A stretch of 64,000 bases of DNA from Ciona intestinalis (taxonomy: Eukaryota; Chordata; Ascidiacea; Phlebobranchia; Cionidae): positions 2,165,589 to 2,229,588 of the forward strand of contig NC_020170.2 in NCBI RefSeq assembly GCF_000224145.3, read 5' to 3'. The translations under genes were made by a program, and so were the position numbers. Positions 55,362-64,000 of this stretch are shown piece after piece (position 1 is the first letter of the stretch; every line of letters starts with the position of its first letter). Under the pieces are notes generated by a model. It saw only the letters and a list, made by a program, of their open reading frames with translations. It was not told the origin of the DNA and made no database searches.

Positions 55362-55843
55362 GATATACTTCAGTGACCAAATACGATACTATGCTCAACC
55401 GAAATGAACCTCAAAGCATTAACCGATTACTATATCCGCTACGCACGAAACGCTTCTTGTATTTTACTCATAAAATCTTTTTTCACTATTTTAGATGTAC
55501 CTCTTCCTGCTTACAGTTAGAAACGAAAACAACGTTTTGGATCTCACTTATATTTTATAACCACCACAAACCAAGAACCAAGTTGGGAGATCAGTCAAAC
55601 AAGTCGCTCGTCGAAACTTAAGTAGTTCGCATGGTATTTGAACAACATCCATCCGAGATTGCGAGAACAGAAAATTCGAAGATGGGCAACTGAGAACCAG
55701 GGGAAATTAAAAGCAACTAAAATGGCAGCGAATAAAATAAAAGTGAGCGTGCCAATTTTTTTTAAATTCGAAAACACTGCACGGCATTCATGACGGCGCC
55801 ATTTAAATTCGGCAGCCGTTGTTGGTCGTGCCTGCGTTTTGAG

Positions 55844-58224
55844 TTAGTATTTCTTGACTTCTTGCTTTTGTACTCCACCACTGGTGTGGTTCTTCTCAAG
55901 GTGGTCAGTATACTCTTGGTATGGCGCTTTCGTGAGTGGCTGGTCACGCCATAGGTCAGGCGTAAGGTAGCTGTAGGTCTTGGAGATAGCATTGAAGGTG
56001 GCCTTAGCTGAAGGAAAGTAAATAATGCCAGTTATTGCTGGATAAATTTTAGTGGAGTAGAATGGGACAGGTTTTTATTCCTTTCTCGCCTTATTCTACA
56101 ATAAACAAAAGTAATTGCAGAATTAGCCCACTCCAAGAGGAAGATAGTAATTGGTAGTTTTTCAAAAACAGGATCAGGAAATATGGTTTTGGTTCCAACA
56201 GTTCCCTATATATTAAACCACTGTATTATATTTTAAAAAACAAAACAGATGGAGCTACCGAAATTTCCGAGTGTGGCGGTCTGTCCTCTTGCAGAAGTGT
56301 AACAATCCTCAAGACCAGCCATGCTCAACAACTTCTTGGGTACGGGAGCAGAGACGATGCCTGTACCACGAGGTGCTGGGATCAAACGTACGTGAACACT
56401 ACCACATTTTCCATGAACCTTTGAATGCAATCACTCATTAATAACTAAAGCTATGTGGGCCATAACAAACCACACATGCCATACAATGCAACAATATCAT
56501 ACTGTTGTGCAGTAATTAAACTAACTTACAATAGTTTTAACTGAATATAACTTATTTATCCCAGCAGAGCTAGGCAACGACTGTGCATATACACAGGTGT
56601 AATACCTCATACACCTCTATGCCTTGCTTAAAGAGGTAAGTAATGGCTGAGAATTTTAAACCTATATGACCACTGCGTTGAAGAAACTGCTGTAAAGTGT
56701 CTGACTTCTCCCCCCCCCCCCCAAGGAAGGACACATTGCACCCACAAACCAATATAAGCACTTAACCTTTAGGCTAGGGGCAGGTACATTAACCACTGTG
56801 GCAGTTTAGGTCTTCCAGACGACAACAGTCAAATTAGAAAAACCTAAACCTAAAAGATTTAATATCAACCCAAAATTAGCATGATATAACCACTATCTAT
56901 ACCCACTTTGCATGGAACAGTATGTGGTTTTCCGATCTTGTTTCCCCAGTAACCACGTCGAATAGGGATGATGGAGAGCTTGGCGAGTGTAATCGCTCCA
57001 CGAATAGCGGTTGCTACTTCCTTGGAACATTTGACACCCAAACCAACATGCCCGTTGGAATCTCCAACAGCAACAAAAGCCTGGTAGGAATATGAAAGTT
57101 ATATATGTTGCAACAGGGAAAAGTTTAAAAACAAATATTAAAAATTATGCACATTAATGGAAAAACAAATTTGTCGTTTTGGGTCACTTCTATTAATTAC
57201 TATTACTCCTTTCAAATATAATACACTAATTAAGTATATATAATCTTTTTCCCATGCCAGAAAATCTGCATGGCAACAAATTTAAACAGTTTTTCAAAAC
57301 TTAGACAAAAGGTAGAATTCGTATTATTCAATTTGGGTCCCTTAGAGTCTAAAATATCAGTGTGCGCCACACACTGCACTACACCAACTTAGGAGGTTAC
57401 ATACTTAGACAACTTAACAGGTAAAGACAGATTCAATTCACAAGATAAATAAACCACCGTTCAACACCTTGAAACGTGTACGTTGTCCGGCACGTGTCTG
57501 CTTTTGTACGGGCATGATCTTGAGCACTTCGTCCTTAAGAGAGCTTCCGATCAAATCATCAATGATCCCAAACTCCTTGATTGGAAGAGAGAAGAGATAG
57601 ATCTCCTCCAAGGACTTGATCATCCCATCTTTGACCAATCTTCCCAGTTTTGTTACTGGTACCCACTGTTTCAGGTAAAATTAAATTAGTGTCACATATC
57701 TAAATACAATACAGAATCAAATGTATATTATATAAAAACGACCCACTAGTGCTACTGACAAGGAGTAACATTATAGGCTTACTGATTATTGTAGATTACC
57801 AAGCTATAACTAATTTTCTGCTACTTAATAAGAAATGTCAATATCAGGATTTGTTTTATTTAGGTAGGCAGCCATAGCCTGAATCATGAAGCAATAGAAA
57901 AGGATTGTGAATTTTGACTTTTAGGGTTAATTTGCAAATAATTCTTTGAAATCGCTTGTAGGCTGATTTTTTCAAATTGCCTAAACATACCAGAAAAATG
58001 GTTATGCTGTCGAAAGTGGCGAATACCTAAATTTATCCTATGGAACAGACTAGCTAACTTAGTTAAAAAAAGAAACAACTCACAGATTTTTCATCTTCCT
58101 TTCCACGTCCTCTCCCTCTACCACGGCCTCTTCCTCTGCCACGACCGCGGCCCCTACCTCCAAATCCTCCTCGAAATCCTCCACGAGTTCCTGATCCACC
58201 GGCTGGTGCTGCTGCGTCCGCCAT
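55844..58224 (-). CDS. RPS2: 40S ribosomal protein S2 (uS5), complete
   Basis: Five exons: 58084-58224, 57468-57665, 56907-57080, 56259-56418 and 55844-56007. They give 278 residues in continuous phase. The N-terminus is [10 protein letters not shown], then an RG-rich tail (GRGRGRGRG...), the usual arginine-methylated region of this protein. The S5 fold follows: [90 protein letters not shown], then [12 protein letters not shown]. It sits at the 40S entry channel and helps decoding fidelity. The length is close to vertebrate RPS2 (about 290). An acceptor (GATCCCAG) one base before the ATG shows that the 5'UTR comes from an upstream exon or a spliced leader. I looked for snoRNAs in its introns and could not support one. 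Confidence 0.98.
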
Positions 58225-58341
58225 ACTGGGATCAAAGAGATATTATATTGCTTGAGTTATAAATAGATATATATAAACATGGTTTTAAACACTTTTTAGC
58301 ACTTTATGGCAATCCAAAGATTCCTGACTAGTAGTAGTGAA

Positions 58342-58486
58342 GAATTCTTGGTGCTAATGAAGAGTCTTCCCCCCCTCCCATCTTATTTGCTAACCACTAA
58401 CCTGTAACTACTAACCCCCTAACCTAGGGGTTAGTGGTTAGCAAATAAGGTGGGAGGGGGGAAGATTCTTCACTAGCACCGAATTC
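58342..58486. repeat. 145-bp hairpin (long inverted repeat) in the RPS2 5' intron
   Basis: The two ~58-nt arms are near-perfect reverse complements. Left: GAATTC, GTGCTAATGAAGAGTCTTCC, CTTATTTGCTAACCACTAAC; right: the same elements inverted. They are separated by ~25 nt. It could be a foldback transposon or a structured RNA. Confidence 0.85.
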
Positions 58487-59098
58487 TTTGTGGATTTAAA
58501 ATATATTAAAGATACTGTTTAGCATCTGCATTTAATCTCCAACAGAAACACACAACAGGTCCTTTTTTATTTTATAAATTCAACAATAATATACACTAAC
58601 ATAACCATTTAAGGCTGTATTGTATTAATATTCTAATGAAAAGTCATTTTTGATTTAATTGCGTGTTAAGTTGATACTTATACAAATTATTACTTTATAC
58701 CTATAATACGGATAATTGCTCTTGACAACTAATAACTAACCTTCACGAAACACCACCCATTTTAGAATAACTTTACAACAATTGCAAACTTATAGTTACA
58801 TTATTTAACCTTCCCCGCCTCAGTAAAATGAAATTCATATCACAGTAAGTCAACCAAAGCTGAAACATTTAGTTACATCATCGGCGGCGGCATAGTATAT
58901 TGTATGAATAACGCAGCACTTAAGGTATAGCAAGTTTACCACGCGTTATGTTTCGTAAAACATCCGCAAATAGGTATAATGAACACATATAGACCTTTAA
59001 ATGTGTATTTATCTATTACTTACGTAACATGCTTGTATTACTAATGTTAAACTTCGATTAAAGCAGATAAAACTAGTAAAATAAAACAACCTGCTTAC

Positions 59099-59160
59099 TT
59101 TTTGTGGTGATTGAAAAGATCTCTAAAACATTTTGTCTTCCTCACGTTAAGAATCACAAG
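59099..59160 (-). promoter_or_regulatory. RPS2: Probable 5'UTR exon and core promoter of RPS2
   Basis: A consensus donor (CACAAAAA/GTAAGCAG) ends at 59099, 875 bp upstream of the RPS2 ATG exon. A TATAATAAAA box lies at 59171-59180 on the minus strand, with pyrimidine starts (CTT, TTCTT) just after it. The layout fits a short leader exon of a ribosomal protein gene. The exact start site is not visible. Confidence 0.45.
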
Positions 59161-59513
59161 GTGGCGGTATTTTTATTATATTTGATAAACAAGGGAGCTA
59201 GAATTGAAAGTTTGTAGAAATTTCGATAATTCAAGCCATAATACTGGGCCACACAGTTTTGTACTACTCTTAAAAGGTTAGCGTTATTTGTGTTCGTATG
59301 TTCTAGTGTGCAGGATATAGTAGGGTAAGTTGGGGAAATGGGGTAAAATGAGACACTTTAAATATCTCCTTTTACTGCTACCTAATGGGTGATAGACGAA
59401 ATAATGGTACAGTATTACTCTACAGTATTCAATATTTATGTTGTAAGGTTTAAAGTTGGGTGTTGATAAACGAATACAACACTTTTAATTTTAAACTGCC
59501 AATGGCTTTATGA

Positions 59514-59709
59514 TATAGTAGAGTGGGGAAAGATGGGACAGATTTTTATTCTATTTTCTAGTCCTATTTGGTAGTAAACAGAAAACATTTAAAGAATTAT
59601 AAATCCGTATTTTCACAACTAACGTAGACCGTTGTTAATTGTTAAAACACGATCAGGATATTTGGATATTATGTGCTAAAGGTGTCCCATCTTCCCCCAC
59701 TCTACTATA
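59514..59709. mobile_element. MITE copy, full length
   Basis: TATAGTAGAGTGGGGAAAGA start and CATCTTCCCCCACTCTACTA end. Confidence 0.95.
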
Positions 59710-62427
59710 CAGGCAAATGTATATTGCTCGGTGTTTCAAATCAATATTAATGCGCAAAAAAGTATATTTGCTTAAAAAAAAGTTATGTTTAAAGTTGTGC
59801 GCTCTTTTTTTGCCACTATAGTCTGACTATAGTGGAATACAGCCTCGCAAATGAAAAACATTAGTGCCGTTAAACCCTAACGGCAAACAACGCGTTCGTT
59901 TTAAAAAATACAGGTTTTTGAACTAAAAATATGATAGGAAACCGATAGTGATTTTAATTATCAATACTGTACATAAAACAGGTTCCCCTTTTGAAGTGTT
60001 GGGAATGGCAATCAATTGTTCAATAACAAACATACATATTAGACTTCTTTGTTCGCGCAAAAAGGGTAAAAATACCCACGGATCAGTATTGTGTCGTAAA
60101 TACTCCTTCTAAAGTGAAAATGAAATATTTTATGTCAGATAATCAATTCATCGGCCGAATTTCGTTGTCACTCGCCATTGATTGACAATAAACGACGAAA
60201 TGAGTTTCGTCTCGTCTGCTCAAAATGGTACGTGGTCGAATCTGTCGACCCTTTGGTTCACACTTTCTGTTAAATTGTATTAGATGGGAATTTCTACAAC
60301 GTTTATTTGAGGCAGAGTAAACAAACGATATGTCATTGTTGTGTCTTGCTTATATATCGTGACATCAGTTTCCGCTGTCCCATAGTCGACCTGCTGCGAC
60401 ACCTGGTAAATGCTCAATTGCTTATTCACAAGACAGACAAGTAGTTTGGAACCTATCTTAATGCAATCGAACGGATAACAGCATCATTATTAATTCACGT
60501 GTTTACTCTGAATTCGACTTGTGTTTGTTTTAGCGTTAAATAATTTATGACTTTCTGTCTAGAACCGACAATGCAAGCAATAAAATACGAAGATCCGCAA
60601 TTCGGCGTTTACTTCGCTTTTCAGATAACCACGATTCTTCATTTTTATTTTCAGTCAACACTCAGTAGATTCCCCCTTTATAATCCGTTGGCAACTCATA
60701 AAAATTCAAGTGCATGTCTGGCGCTGTAATCAACTATACAATTTTGTGATATCCGTGTAAAAAAATAACAAAAATATTGTTTATTAAGCCAATGCTTTTA
60801 TATCATGGGTTAAAAGTTCCGCGATAATGTATCGCGGTATATGCTATCGATTCCGTGCCACGATTTCGCGAAATTCTTCGTGGGGTAGCAGGCGCTGGAT
60901 AACCAATCGACGTGGAGTGTAACTTGTCATCATGCTACGTGATGCGGTGTGCGCTGTTGTTGCTACAGACTTCCCAATTCGGAATTTGTTTTCGTCGAGC
61001 GCGCTGTCGCGATGTTTGGGAATGCGACGCTTTGCCCTTCTCTTACTTTTCTCTCTGTTTACTTTCCGAACGCGGCCGCGAGGACCCGGGTTTGTTTGTA
61101 ACGTCCAACACAGTGTGTTAACTGCACAAGAGTGATGTTTATTTTGTGGGTCTCGTTGGGTACAATGCTCCTCTCCATGATCGCTCCAGAACGCTTTATT
61201 GTTGTTAGGCTCTGTCGCCCGGACAAACAAGTTTAGTCGTCATTGGATCGGGAGCCTAATTTAAGTTACGAGGTATACCGCCTGCCCTAATTGATCATAA
61301 GAAGAACGGTTTTCAGATTTTCAACTTTGGAAATACCGCCTAGTTGGTGAGTTTATGTTTATGTTTCATCTCTATATTGTAAACAATATGTTATTTTAAC
61401 TTTTCCCACAGTATGCTAGTGTGTGCGAATACCTTATTATTTTTTATTTTATCTTTTTTTTTGTTTATAAACACTTTTTATCAACTCTTTTTCTTAAAAA
61501 ATATCCCGAAAACAAAAAACTGCTATAAAGTTACTTTAAATGCTAAGTTTTGGTAGTCTCAGCCAATACGGCCGGTTCAGTAATCTCAACTGCTGTTGCA
61601 GCCAGATTGTCACGTGCTCTCATGACCACGTGGTCGGAAAGCGCTCGCGCCGCTGACGAAACACAGAAGGGGATTAAATCGGCGACCACGATAAAAGCGC
61701 TTTACTTCAATAAACGGACATTTATGTATAATGAGGGCATGCTCGTTATTAGCATGGCAGAATAAAAATCGCGCCATTGAGCGGTCTGTGACGGCCAAGA
61801 ATAATTCGTCCCAATTAAGCACATAAAACAACCATTCGCTCAGTGCATGGTCACATAAGATTAAACAAACAACCTTCATGCTAAAATTGCGCAACTACAG
61901 CACTCGTAACACGTCATCGATTGACGTCGCACTTCGTGTAATCGCCCACTATTGCTCTTTCATCAATAAGTAAAAAGTGACGTAAGGGAAATTGTTATGT
62001 CGTAACAAACAATTCGTTCCCGATTGATTAAAACAATATTTACCTCTACCTTTTCCAGCAAGTGAAAAAACTGTATCCACTTTTTTTCAGCTAAAATGAC
62101 CTATTTTTGCGAAACGACTTTTACCAAAAAGGTCATCGACCGGAGACGTAAATACTTAGGGAAACGCCTGACCAGATGAATGAGTCGTCATGGCCATCAT
62201 AGCATTGTGTCTTTGGTCGTTCAAACATATTGTTGTATAGAGCGAACATTCGTAACGTATTTACCAGTTTACTTATACAATGTGTTCCTGTGTTCCCGAT
62301 TACCTTATAGCGTAATCGATAGGGGTATTTATTTAACAGGTTAAATTAAACACTTAACGACTGAGGGTACAAAAACAACATCATACTAAGAGATAACTCA
62401 CAGCAATTAAATTTAGGATTTATTTCC

Positions 62428-62622
62428 TATAGTATGGTGGGGAAAGATGGGACGCATTTTCTTCTATTTTCTCGTCTTATTTAGAAGTAAACAAAGAACA
62501 ATCAAAGAATTATAAAATGTTTCCTCACGACTCCCATAGACCGTTGTTATTTGGTAAAAACACAATCGGGATGTTTAAATATTATGTCCTAAGGGTGTCC
62601 CATCTTTCCCCACCCTACTATA
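62428..62622. mobile_element. MITE copy, full length
   Basis: TATAGTATGGTGGGGAAAGA start and CATCTTTCCCCACCCTACTA end. Confidence 0.95.
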
Positions 62623-64000
62623 TATCTTTTAAAATATAGCAAAATTTACCGAATAACAAATTCACAACAATATCGGCGCGATTTAAATTATTTATCACTA
62701 TATGGTGTATTTTGCCAATTAATGTAATTGGACTGACGCTTATATAGCTGCTGGTAAATATAACACAACGATCAAGCTGATAACGACAAATTGCGTTACG
62801 TAAATTATAGACCAGAAGTGTTGACTGAACTGGTTTTACGTGGCGATTTTAATTTGGTAAGACACTTTTTATATTTCACATAAAACCAAAGAATATCTTT
62901 GTAAGTAATCACCTAGGGCAAGAAGTCGGCTTGGTAACCATTTGATTTAGGGCACAAATCCGTGCTAAGGGACAACTAAGTAATTCACGTCCTATGCGCC
63001 TTTGTTTTGTCATGCTTTGTCGGTGGTTTCCGTTGCTCACAGTCGCAGCTTATAGCCACTGTTTACTTATAAATTGATAGAAAGTTCCGAGAAACAGGAG
63101 CAATGGTGTTGGACGGAAAACCACTCGACGATAGCGACAACGGCTTCTCGTAAACAAGGGAACACGCTTTGCCGTTTCACACGCTTTCCCGCTGTTGTAT
63201 GCAGATAAGGCTACACAGATGTAGATAACCTGAAATTGCCACCTATGTAGGACTTCGTGCACAGAGAAAATATTTAAAATGTTTTCTGTTTGCGCTTATT
63301 GGAACATAACAGAATTTACCGTAACCGTGTCCACCGCGCATGTATTGGATTATAACATTGGTTTGGGAAAATCCAGGATCAAATCTGGCTACAATGCCTT
63401 ATACGAGAGCGATTTTTTGTTTTCTTATGCGATCATATCGAATGTTCCGGAACGTCCTAAAGTAAAGGAGGTTATCTGGCAGCGAGTTAACGTTTAACAA
63501 CTTGTTTACTCTGTTCCGCAGCATGTTTTGTCGTCCGCTCTCGATCCATGGGAAACAAACAATACCCGAGAGATTGGTATTTGTTATGGCTATACGCCGA
63601 TCCGGTTTCAGCCGGTTTGAACCGGTACTTCGAATCGGTCGTGCCCCTTAAACCAACAGTGAGTCAGGATCACCTGATTTATTGGGAGTATAAGAGTTGC
63701 TAATGGCTAACACCCAGACAGGGGTCTGCTTATTTTCGAGCTGAGCGTGCTTCAAATGTGTTTTGGCAACTGTGTAAACAATGTTGGTGAGATCGTCGCC
63801 GCAAAACGTCTGTTTCCCGTAAATCGCGCCTCGTCGTTGAATAGAGGTCCGCATACACACTAAAAGCTCAGTGACACGGGGTTACAGCCATATAAAAGAC
63901 ATGATGACGTAGCCAAATGTTTCGGTACGTGACGTGCGACATCACATGTAATTTCTCCAAAGAGTCTAGTTTGAAATGATAAATGACATGTAATTTCCGC

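Larger units (their letters stand above)
53384..55843. other. Intergenic region, adaptor 5' end to RPS2 3' end
   Basis: Holds the presumed adaptor promoter, a SINE, the 342-bp tandem duplication with two MITEs, and another full MITE. No clear AATAAA for RPS2 was seen on the minus strand. Confidence 0.5.
59181..64000. other. Right-hand intergenic region
   Basis: No gene could be supported. It contains two full MITEs and GC-richer patches at about 60.85-61.2 kb and 61.55-61.7 kb. A CCGGTTTGAACCGG dyad lies near 63607-63625. The longest frame (60844-61230, minus) is arginine-rich and matches nothing I know. Confidence 0.45.

Noticed and set aside
55762..55992. 76-codon minus-strand frame
   Set aside because: Wrong frame across the last RPS2 exon; the correct frame gives the conserved [12 protein letters not shown] end.
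55847..58083. snoRNAs in RPS2 introns (as in vertebrates)
   Set aside because: I could not find paired C/D boxes or a convincing H/ACA fold by eye; a covariance-model search would be decisive.
60844..61230. 128-codon arginine-rich minus-strand frame
   Set aside because: No recognised domain, no splice-consistent neighbours, and overlapping open frames on the other strand; it is probably chance in a GC-richer patch.

Overview
The window looks like nuclear DNA of a solitary ascidian, most likely Ciona. It is AT-rich, with compact multi-exon genes whose introns are mostly a few hundred bases, many copies of a ~190-bp MITE and SINE-like repeats, and chordate-type gene families. The species is inferred from gene content and repeat style, not proven. 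No bacterial, viral, CRISPR or rRNA features were seen.

Five protein-coding genes could be assembled exon by exon, using splice signals with matching reading phases. (1) Positions 1-6431, minus strand: the 5' nine exons of a secreted protein with a LamG (concanavalin-like) domain followed by a C-type lectin domain; it runs off the left edge. (2) Positions 9667-14303, plus strand: a complete 184-residue Rap1 GTPase, with a second homologous terminal exon at 14482-14565 that would give a different membrane anchor. (3) Positions 22166-39901, minus strand: a complete 12-exon SLC6 Na+/Cl- dependent transporter of the GABA/taurine/creatine branch, 656 residues. Its TM5 exon occurs twice because a ~3.2-kb block is duplicated on either side of a 50-N gap. 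(4) Positions 42128-53383, minus strand: a complete 15-exon, 648-residue adaptor resembling FYB1/ADAP and PRAM1, with a proline-rich N-terminus, YDD/YDE/YED tyrosine motifs and a helically extended SH3 domain. (5) Positions 55844-58224, minus strand: a complete five-exon ribosomal protein S2 (uS5), with a likely 5'UTR exon near 59.1 kb.

Between and within the genes the main content is mobile DNA: a MITE family with terminal inverted repeats of the type TATAGTAGGGTGGGGGAAGA, a tRNA-derived SINE, a second ~110-bp dispersed repeat, a small hAT-like element, a 4 x 149-bp tandem array just upstream of the Rap1 start, and a 145-bp hairpin in the RPS2 5' intron. Intergenic stretches at 14.8-22.1 kb and 59.2-64 kb hold no gene I can defend, although 18.48-18.6 kb looks like a CRE/TATA promoter.

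The genes do not form a pathway or an operon; this is an ordinary chordate gene neighbourhood. The most notable observations are the Rap1 alternative C-terminal exon, the FYB-like adaptor (with a probable GC-AG intron), the altered TM8 sodium-site motif of the transporter, and the CRE-palindrome minisatellite in its intron.
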